From positions 33,928 through 97,927 of the forward strand of contig NZ_SBIK01000012.1 in NCBI RefSeq assembly GCF_006503695.1: a DNA stretch of 64,000 nt, written 5' to 3'. The DNA is from Tepidiphilus succinatimandens (lineage in GTDB: Bacteria > Pseudomonadota > Gammaproteobacteria > Burkholderiales > Rhodocyclaceae). The notes beneath the pieces were generated by a model that worked only from the letters and a program-made list of their open reading frames with translations, searched no databases and was not told where the DNA came from. Shown in pieces: positions 54,101 to 64,000 of this stretch. The translations under genes and the position numbers were made by a program. Each line of letters starts with the position of its first letter. Position 1 is the first letter of the stretch.

Positions 54101-55369
54101 GGCCCGTTGGTTCGCCGCCGCCTGCGAAATGCGCTCCACCCGCAGCTGCTCGACCTTCTGCCGCGGCGAATAGCGCTTGACCCGCGCCAGCCCCGTATCG
54201 ATCACATAGCGGATGCCCGGCACGGTGAGCGAAGTCTCGGCCACGTTGGTGGCCAAGATCACCCGCGGCAGAGCTCCGCGCCGGAAGACGCGCGCCTGCT
54301 CCTGCGCCGACTGGCGCGCGAAGAGCGGCAGGATCTCGAACTCGCCGCGCACCGTCGCCCGCCGCTCCAGCGCCTCCTTGGCTTCCCGAATTTCACGCTC
54401 GCCGGGCAGGAAGACGAGGATGTCCCCCGGCCCCTCGCGCCAGGCTTCCTCGACGCAGGCGACGATCCCGTCGAAGAGATCGCGCTCCTCGGCCGCAGCG
54501 CGCGCCGTGCGCTTTCCATCCCCTTCCTCCCCTTCGAGCGCGGCGAGTTCCTCCCCGTCGATCGCCTCGACCGGGCGGTAGCGAATCTCGATGGGATAGA
54601 GCCGCCCGCTCACCTCCAGAATGGGGACTTCGCCCGCCACCGGCGCGAAATGCGCCGCAAAGCGCTCGGCATCCATCGTCGCCGAGGTGATCACCACCTT
54701 GAGATCCTCGCGGCGCGCGAGCAGGCGATGCAGATAGCCGAGCAGGAAGTCGATGTTGAGGCTGCGCTCATGCGCCTCGTCGATGATGATGGTATCGTAG
54801 CGCGACAGCCACGGATCGCTTGCCGTCTCGGCCAGCAAAATGCCATCCGTCATCAGGGTGACGTACGACTCGGGCGAGGTGCGGTCGTGGAAACGCACCT
54901 TGTAGCCCACGTCCCGCCCCAGAGGCGAGCCCAGTTCCTGGGCGATGCGCTCGGCCGTGGCCCGCGCGGCGATGCGCCGCGGCTGGGTATGGGCGATCTG
55001 CCCGGCGATGCCGCGCCCGGCGGCGAGGCAGATCTTGGGCAGCTGCGTCGTCTTGCCCGAACCGGTCTCCCCGCAGACGATCACCACCCGGTGCGCGCGG
55101 ATCGCCGCCTCCAGCTCGGCGGCGCGCTCGCTCACCGGCAGATCGGGCACGCACTCGGCCCGGGGACGACGCGCCAAGCGCGCCTCCCACGCCGCCTGCG
55201 AGCGCTCCAGGCGCTGCGCGAGCTGCGCCGAGAGCCGCTCGCGCGCCTCGCCCTTGGCCCGGCGCAAGCGCTTGACGAGCGCAAGGATCGGCCCGCGGTC
55301 CTGTGACAGACAGCGGCTCAAATCGAGGCGACCTGCCTCGCGGAAAGATTCAGGAGATTCGACGAGCAC
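51131..55369 (-). CDS. hrpA: ATP-dependent RNA helicase HrpA
   Basis: DEAH-box helicase acting on ribosome-associated RNA. About 1412 residues, longer than E. coli HrpA (1300). Motif I GETGSGKTTQ, motif II DEAH (IIIDEAHERSLNIDF), motif III SATMDAERF, motif VI QRAGRCGR, then helicase-associated and OB domains and the long DUF3418 C-terminus. Within the C-terminus, about residues 1055-1140 (encoded by about 51950-52205), is a Gly/Ala/Arg-rich low-complexity insert. No ATG occurs near the beginning; GTG at 55369 is used, TTG at 55387 is possible. Divergent from glnS. Confidence 0.92.
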   Translation of the reverse strand: MLVESPESFREAGRLDLSRCLSQDRGPILALVKRLRRAKGEARERLSAQLAQRLERSQAAWEARLARRPRAECVPDLPVSERAAELEAAIRAHRVVIVCGETGSGKTTQLPKICLAAGRGIAGQIAHTQPRRIAARATAERIAQELGSPLGRDVGYKVRFHDRTSPESYVTLMTDGILLAETASDPWLSRYDTIIIDEAHERSLNIDFLLGYLHRLLARREDLKVVITSATMDAERFAAHFAPVAGEVPILEVSGRLYPIEIRYRPVEAIDGEELAALEGEEGDGKRTARAAAEERDLFDGIVACVEEAWREGPGDILVFLPGEREIREAKEALERRATVRGEFEILPLFARQSAQEQARVFRRGALPRVILATNVAETSLTVPGIRYVIDTGLARVKRYSPRQKVEQLRVERISQAAANQRAGRCGRVMDGVCFRLYAEEDFAARAAHTDPEILRSSLAGVILRMQALDLGEIEGFPFLDPPAPRAIEDGVRELVELSALDATTRTLTEVGRTLAALPLDPKIGRLLAAGRQYGCLAEMLVLAAALSVQDPRERPAEQLAQADQKHALFRGREREAQSEFYWYLNLWRAWRELERHESTNKQRQWCRAHFLSWLRMREWRDVWTQLHALVTEHGWRENEHPAGYEAVHKALIAGLVRHVGLKQEDVSGPQAGSYLGAGGIRFWIHPSSPLAKRGPKWVLAAELVETTRLYARCVARIEPAWIEEVAPHLIRRQLEAPHWAKRAGEVRAWERGTLFGLPIYAQRAVPYRDVDPALCRTLFIRDALVAGEVEPAQLARMKFLQHNLRLVEEIERLEQKTRRPDVLVDTALIEAFYDHLIPQDVVDLASFESWRKQAERGAPKLLYLTREQLMRHEAAGVTTERFPSAFVLYGQPLALEYKHDPAANDDGVTLVVPLALLNQVSAARCEWLVPGLLEDKVLRLLKTLPQKHRHRLQPLPERAKEFCAAVEAGEIAAERPLLEALAEFVAARTQLPTPEAAFRPEVLPPYCFMNFRVEGPDGRILAQGRSLAELRARLGETVRSRFAELGGLLAAKAGDAGTKTAGEGERAASSVRGATGRGGEGKDGAAARAMRAREGRKAPSSSGEAGGNGRDGVSAAGGTGAGGSAATPLADKATGWDFGTLPELVEVEIDGVTAIGFPALEDVGDGVRLRACDTEEEAEAMHRRGVLRLLRFALKEAVRAIERHPDWRALAIAWMPYGNEAELREAVIEASLARVCLEEELPRDAQAFAARVAAGRERLVLVAQELMRLLAQWLAERRAIEKRLETLRRAHPEAVADVESQLAALFPPRFLATIPWARLQHYGRYLKAIGVRLDKLQKDPARDRQWLQSWRQVASPWERAWREAKGRPSTFLEEFRWLLEELRVGLFAQELKTPVPVSVKRLEKMWQAGAR

Positions 55370-55556
55370 GGGCAGAGTGTTGGACAAACTCGAAAAAATC
55401 GATGATTGTGCCGCAAAAATGCGGCCAAGGGCAAAAGGATCTCGACAAAGACCGCGAAAAAAGCGGACGGGTTCCCGCCACCGCGGGACGCCCAACGCGC
55501 CACGACGCCCCGGTCGCGCTAGAATCGCGTTTTCGGCATTCCCGGAAGTCGATATC

Positions 55557-57260
<1,704 letters not shown>

Positions 57261-57305
57261 ACTTCCTGCCCTGGCAAGCGGTCTCAATGATGTCATTTCG
57301 TCGTG

Positions 57306-57339
57306 TTTTGACGGTCAGGTACCGTGCCTGCCGTCAAAA
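57306..57339. promoter_or_regulatory. Inverted repeat upstream of the nitronate monooxygenase gene
   Basis: TTTTGACGG (57306-57314) and CCGTCAAAA (57331-57339) pair perfectly, with inner CAGG/CCTG extending the stem. No T run follows, so it is not a simple terminator. A TACAAT -10-like box lies at 57344-57349 with no -35 at the right distance. An operator for a dimeric regulator is a reasonable guess. Confidence 0.55.
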
Positions 57340-57387
57340 CGCGTACAATAGCGCCGTTTGTCCGAAGTCAAGAGGGTCGTTCGTTCG

Positions 57388-58686
57388 ATGATGTCCGCTG
57401 CCGATCGCTGTGTCGATGAATTCCGTTTCCGTTTCGGCCGCCACGGCCCCGAGCTGATCCCCATCATGCTCGGAGGGATGGGCGTCGACATCTCCAACGC
57501 CGACCTCGCCCTCGAGATCGCCCGCCTCGGCGGCATCGGGCACATCTCGGACGCCATGGTGCCCACCGTCACCGACCGGCGCTACGACACCGCCTACACC
57601 AAAGAAAAACTCAAGCGCTACAAATATAACGTCAAGAGCCTGGACAAGTCGGCGGTGAAATTCGACCTCGGGCTCCTGGCCGAAGCGCAGAAGATGCACG
57701 TGCTGCGCACCATGGAACGCAAGCGCGGCCCAGGGCTCATCTTCATCAACTGCATGGAGAAGCTCACGATGGCCGCGCCCAAGGAAACGCTCAAGGTGCG
57801 GCTGGAATCGGCGCTCGATGCCGGCATCGACGGCATCACCCTCTCGGCCGGGCTGCATCTGGGCTCCTTCGCCCTCATCGAAGAGCACCCGCGTTTTCGC
57901 GATGCCAAGCTCGGCATCATCGTCTCCTCGGTGCGCGCCTTGCAGCTCTTCCTCAAAAAGAGCGCGCGTACGCGGCGGCTACCCGATTTCGTGGTGGTGG
58001 AAGGGCCGCTTGCCGGCGGACACCTCGGCTTCGGCCTCGACTGGGCGCGCTACGACCTGCGCAGCATCGTCACCGAAGTACTCCAATACCTCGCACGCGA
58101 AGAACTCGCCATCCCCGTCATCCCTGCCGGCGGCATCTTCACCGGCACGGATGCCGTCGAATTCCTCGAGATGGGGGCCGCTGCCGTCCAGGTCGCCACG
58201 CGCTTCACCGTCACCAAGGAATGCGGCCTGCCCGATCGCGTCAAGCAGGAATACTTCAAGGCCAACGAGGAAGACATCGAGGTCAACACCATCTCACCCA
58301 CCGGCTACCCTATGCGCATGCTGAAATCCAGCCCTGCCATCGGTGCCGGCATCCGGCCCAACTGCGAAGCCTTCGGCTACCTGCTCGACGCGAACGGCCA
58401 CTGCGCCTACATCGACGCCTACAACCGCGAAGTCGAGAAAAACCCGCACGCCAAGACAATCCACGTGTGGGACAAGACCTGTCTGTGCACCCACATGCGC
58501 AACTTCGACTGCTGGACCTGCGGGCACTACACCTACCGGCTGAAAGACACGACGCATCGGCTCCCTGACGGCAGCTACCAGCTGCTCACCGCCGAGCACG
58601 TGTTCAACGACTACCGCTACAGCAAGAACCACGAAATCGCCCTGCCGCCGCGGGAAGTCGAACCTACCCCCGTCGCGGCCGGCTAA
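57388..58686 (+). CDS. Nitronate monooxygenase-like FMN protein with cysteine-rich tail
   Basis: 432 residues. TIM-barrel of the 2-nitropropane dioxygenase/nitronate monooxygenase family: [19 protein letters not shown] at the start, [19 protein letters not shown] with the usual catalytic-type His, [31 protein letters not shown] for FMN phosphate. After the barrel (about residue 350) comes an extension with CxC-x7-CxxC ([14 protein letters not shown], about residues 363-376) that ordinary nitronate monooxygenases lack. It may bind zinc or an iron-sulfur cluster. Substrate unknown. Start at 57388 after AGAGGG. Confidence 0.85.
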   Translation: MMSAADRCVDEFRFRFGRHGPELIPIMLGGMGVDISNADLALEIARLGGIGHISDAMVPTVTDRRYDTAYTKEKLKRYKYNVKSLDKSAVKFDLGLLAEAQKMHVLRTMERKRGPGLIFINCMEKLTMAAPKETLKVRLESALDAGIDGITLSAGLHLGSFALIEEHPRFRDAKLGIIVSSVRALQLFLKKSARTRRLPDFVVVEGPLAGGHLGFGLDWARYDLRSIVTEVLQYLAREELAIPVIPAGGIFTGTDAVEFLEMGAAAVQVATRFTVTKECGLPDRVKQEYFKANEEDIEVNTISPTGYPMRMLKSSPAIGAGIRPNCEAFGYLLDANGHCAYIDAYNREVEKNPHAKTIHVWDKTCLCTHMRNFDCWTCGHYTYRLKDTTHRLPDGSYQLLTAEHVFNDYRYSKNHEIALPPREVEPTPVAAG

Positions 58687-58709
58687 GGGTTCGCCGGGGC
58701 AACGCCGCC

Positions 58710-59783
58710 ATGGCCATCGAAACCGACGCCCTTGCCGCTTCTTCTGCCGAGGCGCGGCTCATCGGCCCGGCCGCGCGCCCCGAAGATGCCTTCGAGCGGG
58801 CGCTGCGCCCCAAGCGCCTGGCCGAGTACATCGGCCAGCCCAAGGTGCGCGAGCAGCTCGACCTCTTCATCCAGGCCGCGCGCCGCCGCGGCGAAGCCCT
58901 CGATCACGTCCTCCTCTTCGGCCCCCCCGGTTTGGGCAAGACGACGCTCGCGCACATCATCGCCGGCGAAATGGGCGTGGGGCTCAAGCAGACCTCCGGG
59001 CCGGTGCTCGAACGGCCCGGCGATCTCGCCGCAATCCTCACCAACCTCGAACCCAACGACGTGCTCTTCATCGACGAGATCCACCGGCTCTCACCGGTGA
59101 TCGAGGAAATCCTCTATCCGGCGATGGAGGATTATCAAATCGACATCATGATCGGCGAAGGGCCGGCCGCGCGTTCGATCAAGCTCGATCTCGCCCCCTT
59201 CACCCTCGTGGGCGCCACCACCCGCGCCGGCATGCTCACCAACCCGCTGCGCGACCGCTTCGGCATCGTCGCCCGGCTGGAATTCTACGCCCCTGAGGAT
59301 CTCGCCCACATCGTACGCCGCTCGGCGCAGCTGCTGGACGTGCGCATCGACGAGGCCGGCGCCCTCGAGATCGCCCGCCGCGCGCGCGGCACGCCGCGCA
59401 TCGCCAACCGGCTGCTACGCCGCGTGCGCGACTTCGCCGAGGTGCGCGCCGCCGGCGCCATCACCGCCGAGATCGCCGACCGGGCACTCGCCCTGCTTGA
59501 CGTCGACCCCCTGGGGCTCGACCTGATGGACCGCAAGCTCCTCTCGGCCGTGATCGAGAAGTTCGCCGGCGGCCCGGTGGGGCTCGACAACCTCGCCGCG
59601 GCCATCGGCGAGTCGGCCGACACCATCGAAGACGTGCTCGAACCCTACCTCATCCAGCAGGGTTACCTGCAGCGCACCCCGCGCGGACGCATTGCTACGC
59701 CCGCCGTCTACGCCCACCTCGGCCTCAAGGCGCCACCGCGCCCCGAAACGGCGCTGGGCACGCTCTTCGACGAATCCGACTGA
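58710..59783 (+). CDS. ruvB: Holliday junction branch migration ATPase RuvB
   Basis: Motor of RuvAB branch migration in recombination repair. 357 residues: Walker [16 protein letters not shown], Walker [11 protein letters not shown], sensor 1 [11 protein letters not shown], arginine finger region NPLRDRFGI, and the C-terminal winged helix [13 protein letters not shown]. ruvC and ruvA are not adjacent in view. It starts 23 bases after the preceding stop. Confidence 0.97.
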   Translation: MAIETDALAASSAEARLIGPAARPEDAFERALRPKRLAEYIGQPKVREQLDLFIQAARRRGEALDHVLLFGPPGLGKTTLAHIIAGEMGVGLKQTSGPVLERPGDLAAILTNLEPNDVLFIDEIHRLSPVIEEILYPAMEDYQIDIMIGEGPAARSIKLDLAPFTLVGATTRAGMLTNPLRDRFGIVARLEFYAPEDLAHIVRRSAQLLDVRIDEAGALEIARRARGTPRIANRLLRRVRDFAEVRAAGAITAEIADRALALLDVDPLGLDLMDRKLLSAVIEKFAGGPVGLDNLAAAIGESADTIEDVLEPYLIQQGYLQRTPRGRIATPAVYAHLGLKAPPRPETALGTLFDESD

Positions 59784-59797
59784 AAGGGCACGGGCGC

Positions 59798-60160
59798 ATG
59801 CGCGCCTTCCTCGCCTTCGCCATCGTCTTCTGCGCCCTCACCGGCCTCTGGCTCTTGTGGGCCGCACCCGCTTTCTACCTTCCAGAACAAAGCGATTCCG
59901 GCTGCGGCTGGTGGATCGATGCGACCGGCGCCCGCCTCATCGGCCTCGCGCTCGCCGCCATCGCCGTGGCCGGCTGGCGCCTCGTGCGCGCCGCGGCACG
60001 CAGAATCCTCCCCGATGCGCGCTGGCAGCGCCGGCACGCGCTCCTCACGCTCGGCGCCCTCGCCCTCCTCGTCTGGGCGAGTGCCCGGGCGCCTTATGTC
60101 GCCGAGCCAGCCGGAGGAGGGCTACCGCTCACCTGCCTTTCGGGCACACGACAGCCATAA
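59798..60160 (+). CDS. Small hypothetical membrane protein
   Basis: 120 residues with three likely TM helices (FLAFAIVFCALTGLWLLW, GLALAAIAVAGWRLV, LLTLGALALLVWASA) and a basic loop. No family recognised. 14 bases after ruvB and convergent with dsbC 19 bases away; probably cotranscribed with ruvB. Reading on the opposite strand gives no better product. Confidence 0.6.
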   Translation: MRAFLAFAIVFCALTGLWLLWAAPAFYLPEQSDSGCGWWIDATGARLIGLALAAIAVAGWRLVRAAARRILPDARWQRRHALLTLGALALLVWASARAPYVAEPAGGGLPLTCLSGTRQP

Positions 60161-60179
60161 AAGAAGGCGCGTTCGCGGT

Positions 60180-60899
60180 TTACCGCACCCGCTTCAAGCG
60201 CTCTTCGAGCTTGGCTGCCGGCAGGTAGCCGCCCAGCCGGTCCCCCGAGGCGAGGAAGATCGTCGGCGTCCCGGAGATCCGCAGCTTTTCACCGAGCGCC
60301 ACGTTCTGTTCGATCGCCTTCGTGTCGCAGGAAGCCGTCTCCGGAACCGGTTTGCCTTCGATCATCCAGGCGACCCACGTCTGGGCCCGATCCGGCGCGC
60401 ACCAGATGCGCTTCGCCTTCTCTACCGAATCCGGCCCCAGAATGGGATAAAGGAAGACGTAGATCGTCACGTCGTCGATCGTCTGCAGCTCCTTGGCGAG
60501 CTTCTTGCAGAACGTACAGTTCGGATCCTCGAACGTGGCCAGTACCCGCGTGCCCTTGCCGCGCACGAGCTTGATCGCCCGATCGAGCGGCAAGGCGGAA
60601 AAGTCGATGCGCGCAAGCTCATCCATGCGCTTGGCCGTGATGTCTTCCCGCTTGGCCGTATCGATGATCGAGCCCGTGAGAATGTAGGACACCTTCTCGT
60701 CGGTATAGACCACCTCGCCCGTCGTCAGCACCACCTCGTAGAGACCGCCGTAAGGTACGGTGCGCACCGAACTTACCGCCGGCGCTCCCAAAAACGCCTC
60801 CACCTTCGCTTTCACTTCCTTTTCACCGGCAAACGCGGCCGTCGCCAAACCCAAGGCCACCGCCAGCGCCACCAGCGTTTTTTTCCACCACCCCATCAC
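60180..60899 (-). CDS. dsbC: Thiol:disulfide isomerase DsbC
   Basis: Periplasmic disulfide isomerase. 239 residues: signal peptide (TLVALAVALGLATAAFA), N-terminal dimerisation domain (YGGLYEVVLTTGEVVYTDEK), thioredoxin fold with active site CTFC (EDPNCTFCKK) and cis-proline SGTPTIF. A second Cys pair (IWCAP.. ETASCDT) matches the structural disulfide of DsbC. The active-site dipeptide TF replaces GY of E. coli. Starts by four-base overlap with the ubiH-type gene. Confidence 0.94.
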   Translation of the reverse strand: MMGWWKKTLVALAVALGLATAAFAGEKEVKAKVEAFLGAPAVSSVRTVPYGGLYEVVLTTGEVVYTDEKVSYILTGSIIDTAKREDITAKRMDELARIDFSALPLDRAIKLVRGKGTRVLATFEDPNCTFCKKLAKELQTIDDVTIYVFLYPILGPDSVEKAKRIWCAPDRAQTWVAWMIEGKPVPETASCDTKAIEQNVALGEKLRISGTPTIFLASGDRLGGYLPAAKLEERLKRVR

Positions 60900-62095
60900 T
60901 CGTTCTCCTGCACGAAAAAATCCCCGAACGCGGCATAGCGCACCAGCGCCTCCTTGACGAACGGCAGCCGATCGACCAACCGCATCCCGACGTTACGCAA
61001 CTGCCGCAGCGGCACCGGCTGCAGCGCAAAAAGCCGCGCCAGCGCGTCGGTGGCCGTCTGCATCAGCCAAGGCTCCTCGGCCCGCCGCCTAGCATAGCGC
61101 GACAGCACCGGCAAGGCGCCGGGATCGGCCTCGGGCGGCAGAGCGCGGAGCACCTCGCCGAGCACCGCCACGTCGTTGAATCCCAGGTTGATCCCGTGCC
61201 CCGAAAGCGGGTGGATGCCGTGCGCCGCATCGCCGATGAGCGCCACGCGCGGGCGCACCACCTGCGGGCAGCGCAGCAAAGAAAGCGGAAAAGCCTGCCG
61301 CGGCGTGATCGTCGTCATCGCCCCGAGTATGCCGCCGCTCGCCGCTTCCACGCGGCGCGCGAAGGCCGCCTCGTCGAGTGCGAGCAATGCTTCCGCCTGC
61401 GGCTGCGGCGCCGACCACACGATCGACACCCGCTCCCCCGGCAGAGGGAGAAAAGCAAGCACGCCGTCGTCGCGAAACCACTGCCGCGCCACATGCCGAT
61501 GCGGCCGCTGCACCGCGAAATTGGCCACGATCCCTTGCTGATGGTAAGGCACCACCCGCGCCGGAAGCCCGGCCTGCATGCGCACCCACGACTGCCGCCC
61601 GTCGGCGCCCACGAGCAGCCGCGTGCGCACGCGCGAGCCATCGCGGCACACCACCGTGAGCGTGCCCTCCTCACTCACCAGCGCCTGCCCCGCCTTGCCT
61701 TCGCCGGTGAGCAGCGTGAGATTGCGCTGCCGCCGCACCGCCTCCCACAAGGCATCGCGCACCAGCGACTGCTCGGCGATCACGGCGAGCCGGCTCAACC
61801 CCGCCTCGTAGGCGGAAAAGGACAGCATCCCGCCTGCATCGCCAAACACCTCCATGCGATCGACCGCGCACCAGCGCTCTGGATCCAGGCGAGGCCACAC
61901 GTCGAGCCGCTCCAGCAGCGCCACGGCCGCTGGCGTATAGGCATAGACGCGGGCATCCCACTGCCCCTCATGCCCTCGCTGCGGCTGAGGCTCGATCAGC
62001 CCCACTTTCCAGGGAGAATCGCGTAGCGCCGCCGCACACGCCAGCCCCGCCAAACCGCCACCATGAATCAGGATATCGACGTTCACCGTCACCAC
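60896..62095 (-). CDS. UbiH/UbiF/COQ6-family FAD-dependent hydroxylase
   Basis: Predicted ubiquinone-ring hydroxylase. 399 residues: FAD-binding [18 protein letters not shown] motif [13 protein letters not shown], and [22 protein letters not shown] (GD..H..P..G.G.N) near residue 290. Which ring position it hydroxylates cannot be told. Overlaps the chemoreceptor gene by seven bases at its start and dsbC at its end. Confidence 0.9.
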   Translation of the reverse strand: MVTVNVDILIHGGGLAGLACAAALRDSPWKVGLIEPQPQRGHEGQWDARVYAYTPAAVALLERLDVWPRLDPERWCAVDRMEVFGDAGGMLSFSAYEAGLSRLAVIAEQSLVRDALWEAVRRQRNLTLLTGEGKAGQALVSEEGTLTVVCRDGSRVRTRLLVGADGRQSWVRMQAGLPARVVPYHQQGIVANFAVQRPHRHVARQWFRDDGVLAFLPLPGERVSIVWSAPQPQAEALLALDEAAFARRVEAASGGILGAMTTITPRQAFPLSLLRCPQVVRPRVALIGDAAHGIHPLSGHGINLGFNDVAVLGEVLRALPPEADPGALPVLSRYARRRAEEPWLMQTATDALARLFALQPVPLRQLRNVGMRLVDRLPFVKEALVRYAAFGDFFVQENE

Positions 62096-63723
62096 CGGAA
62101 AAACTGCACCAGTTTCTTCAGATTCTCCGCCAGAGCAGCGAGCGTGCGGCTCGCCCCGGCCAATTCGTCGGAGCTCGCCGCCGTTTGCTTGGTCGAAGAT
62201 TGGATCGCCCCAATGTTACGCTCCAGCTCCTCAGCCGCCTGGCGCAGCGCCTCTACCGCTTCGGCAATGCGACCATTGAGGGTACGGACCTCCCCCGCCT
62301 CGCTGCGAATGTTCGCCAATGCCTTCTGCGCTTCGCGACTATACTCCAAAGTCGTGCGTGCCACCTCGCGGCTCGTCTCCATCACCTGCACCGCCCGGAC
62401 CGTACCGTGCTGCAGCCTGGCGATCATCTCCTGAATTTCACGCGTCGAATCCTGGGTGCGCACGGCCAAGGAACGCACCTCATCGGCCACCACGGCAAAG
62501 CCCCGGCCATACTCCCCGGCTCGGGCTGCTTCGATGGCGGCGTTGAGCGCCAGCAGATTCGTCTGCTGGGCGACCTCATCGATCACCGCGGTGATCTTCT
62601 CGATGTTCGCGCTGTCTTTCGAGACCTCGCTCACCGTCGCCGCCACCTCCTCGAGCGTCTCACCGAGATGGTTCATCGCCTCGGCCGTCTTCTGCACCAC
62701 CTCGTTGCCGCTCTCCACCTGCTTGTCGGTTTCCACCGCCGCCTCGGCCGCCTGTTGAGCGAACGTCGCCACCTGATCGACGTTCCCTCCCATCCGCTCG
62801 ACCGCCCGTGCCATTTTCTCGGTCTCGGCCGACTGGATCTGTACCTGACGCTGATTGCTCTGGCTGACCTCCTCCAGCCGCCCCGATTGAGCTGCGATAT
62901 CGGACGCCGCCGCATTCACCTGCTTGATCGTTTCGAGCAACCGCAGCAGGGTCTGCTGCAACACCCCCATGACGCTCTCGGGATAGCGCGTGTTCAGGCG
63001 CTGCCCCAACTCACCAGCGGCCAGACGCCGGATCGCCTCGGCCACCTCATCGGGCTCCGCGCCCAGGGTAGCGAGAATGGAGCGAATCGTCATCGAGGCC
63101 AGCGTCACCGAGATCACCAGCGCCACGCCGGTCACCAGCAGCATCAGGTTACGGAAACCGCCCGCCACCGAACGCACCTCATCGAGATCGTGCCGGATCA
63201 CGCTTTCCTGGTGGTCGATGAAGGCGTTGATCGCAGCCAGCCATTCGGTGTAAGCGGGAGAGACTTCGCGCAACAGCATTGTGCGCGCCGCCTCCACGTC
63301 ACCGCTCAACCGCAGATCGATAACCCTTTGCGTCCCCGGCACCGCCCGTCGCTCGATCTCCTTGATGCGCGCCAGAAGCCGTCTGTCCTCTTCGGTGGCA
63401 TCCGTCGCCATCAGCTGGTCGAGCTTTTGCGCCGAGTCGGCATAGAAAGCCGCCAGGCGCTCGATATCCGCCACGTGCGCCTTGGCCGCCGTCAGATCGT
63501 GCTCCAGCACCGCATCGCGCACGGCGATGGCGCGATCGTGCACGCTGCCGCGGAAGTTGATGGCATAGCGTTGTTTCAGCGTCGCCCCCCGGTTCACGGC
63601 GGTGAGCGTCTCGTCCATGAACGCCACACGCTGGATACCGATTGCTGTGATCAGCACCATCAAGGCGAGCAGACTGCCGAACCCCCAGCCCAAGCGCTTC
63701 GCAATGGTCATTTTTTTGGACAT
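62089..63723 (-). CDS. Methyl-accepting chemotaxis protein
   Basis: 544 residues: TM1 about 12-32 ([17 protein letters not shown]), periplasmic four-helix-bundle about 33-185, TM2 about 188-212, HAMP about 213-265, and the signalling domain with [20 protein letters not shown] at the hairpin tip and [15 protein letters not shown]. No C-terminal pentapeptide. Start at 63723 ([16 protein letters not shown]). Its end overlaps the start of the ubiH-type gene. Confidence 0.92.
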   Translation of the reverse strand: MSKKMTIAKRLGWGFGSLLALMVLITAIGIQRVAFMDETLTAVNRGATLKQRYAINFRGSVHDRAIAVRDAVLEHDLTAAKAHVADIERLAAFYADSAQKLDQLMATDATEEDRRLLARIKEIERRAVPGTQRVIDLRLSGDVEAARTMLLREVSPAYTEWLAAINAFIDHQESVIRHDLDEVRSVAGGFRNLMLLVTGVALVISVTLASMTIRSILATLGAEPDEVAEAIRRLAAGELGQRLNTRYPESVMGVLQQTLLRLLETIKQVNAAASDIAAQSGRLEEVSQSNQRQVQIQSAETEKMARAVERMGGNVDQVATFAQQAAEAAVETDKQVESGNEVVQKTAEAMNHLGETLEEVAATVSEVSKDSANIEKITAVIDEVAQQTNLLALNAAIEAARAGEYGRGFAVVADEVRSLAVRTQDSTREIQEMIARLQHGTVRAVQVMETSREVARTTLEYSREAQKALANIRSEAGEVRTLNGRIAEAVEALRQAAEELERNIGAIQSSTKQTAASSDELAGASRTLAALAENLKKLVQFFRW

Positions 63724-63750
63724 GGCGCACCCCGTCGTCGTCTCGGGATC

Positions 63751-63778
63751 ACTATACACCAGCCCTCGCACTTCCCAA
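63751..63778 (-). promoter_or_regulatory. Possible sigma-70 promoter of the chemoreceptor-ubiH-dsbC cluster
   Basis: Read leftward: TTGGGA (63778-63773), 16-base spacer, TATAGT (63756-63751). No FliA consensus was found here, unlike the other chemoreceptor. Confidence 0.5.
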
Positions 63779-63862
63779 GGGAGGAAAAGCAGCGGCAAAG
63801 AGGGTATTTTGCGTAACTTTGAGGGGGCAGAAACGCAGAGCCCCGGGAGCCTGGGTCGACGC

Positions 63863-63898
63863 AAAAACCCCCGCCTTCAGCCTACGGCGGGGGTTTTT
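63863..63898. terminator. Terminator of the rRNA operon
   Basis: Perfect 13-bp stem AAAAACCCCCGCC / GGCGGGGGTTTTT with a 10-base loop, T run on both strands. Lies 12 bases beyond the 5S rRNA 3' end in the direction of rRNA transcription. Confidence 0.92.
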
Positions 63899-63910
63899 GT
63901 TGAGGGGTTC

Positions 63911-64000
63911 GTCTGACGCTGACCGACTTTCCCGGAGGCAGGAGCTCCAGTATCATGGGCGCGGCGCCGTTTCACGGTCCTGTTCGGGATGGGAAGGCGT
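63911..64000 (-). rRNA. rrf: 5S rRNA, 3' part (cut by window edge)
   Basis: The complement reads ACGCCTTCCCATCCCGAACA, then GGACCGTGAAACG, the conserved loop B-loop C region of bacterial 5S rRNA, then GGGAAAGTCGGTCAGCGTCAGAC-like 3' sequence. The 5' end lies to the right of the window, so an rRNA operon transcribed leftward ends here. The 3' boundary is approximate. Confidence 0.92.

Overview
The window is a GC-rich stretch of a betaproteobacterial chromosome. The partial 5S rRNA at the right edge, the hemA-prfA-prmC order, the initiator and phenylalanine tRNAs and the ubiH-dsbC pair all fit that class. A thermophilic Hydrogenophilaceae-type organism is a guess from overall feel only. Most of the DNA is compact core genome with 1-4 base gene overlaps, interrupted by one clear acquired island.

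Layout. 1-8.8 kb is core: argA (cut by the window edge), a tandem-domain PPK2 kinase (pap), rsmE, tRNA-fMet, prmC-prfA-hemA, and a TctD/TctE-type two-component pair ending at tRNA-Phe. From 8.8 to about 21.8 kb lies a heavy-metal island. It holds a CadR/PbrR-type MerR regulator with a textbook 19-bp-spacer promoter driving an HMA-CDF exporter, remnants of a mobile-element gene and of an EAL protein, copper-sensing copS/copR, and a divergent copper operon. That operon encodes multicopper oxidase CopA, outer-membrane CopB, a miniature CopB, a Met/His-rich peptide, a c-type cytochrome, a DUF411 protein, a DUF2933 protein, a Cu P-type ATPase, an ATPase remnant and a CopK homologue. No integrase survives. 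The right end contains tRNA/tmRNA-like 3' fragments and an internally deleted dedA.

From 22.3 to 35.1 kb is a surface-glycan region. The major pilin pilA is followed by a TMTC-like membrane glycosyltransferase with a TPR tail and four more glycosyltransferases. Facing them are a GT9 transferase, a methyltransferase, a Wzx-like flippase, a UDP-sugar dehydrogenase and gmhB. Two Rpn-family nuclease genes, one wrecked by deletion, flank the dehydrogenase. The most economical reading is that the cluster builds a lipid-linked glycan for pilin or LPS, with the TMTC-like protein as candidate transferase.

From 35 to 64 kb are a beta-hydroxyacid dehydrogenase, a FIST-PAS-GGDEF-EAL protein, a chemoreceptor with a FliA-type promoter, a DUF1178 gene, and an ArsR-archease-RtcB-PncB operon divergent from an RND pump-DUF2892-TolC operon over a shared dyad. 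After these come a tRNA Gly-Cys-Gly array, hrpA, glnS, a nitronate-monooxygenase-like gene with a cysteine-rich tail, ruvB, a small membrane protein, and a chemoreceptor-ubiH-dsbC cluster, ending at an rRNA operon transcribed leftward into the window.

The strongest candidates for something new are the pilin-TMTC cluster, the ArsR-controlled RNA-repair operon, and the copper operon with its mini-CopB and methionine-free CopK. A recurring theme is genes that kept their two ends and lost the middle (dedA, rpn, an ATPase and possibly copB).
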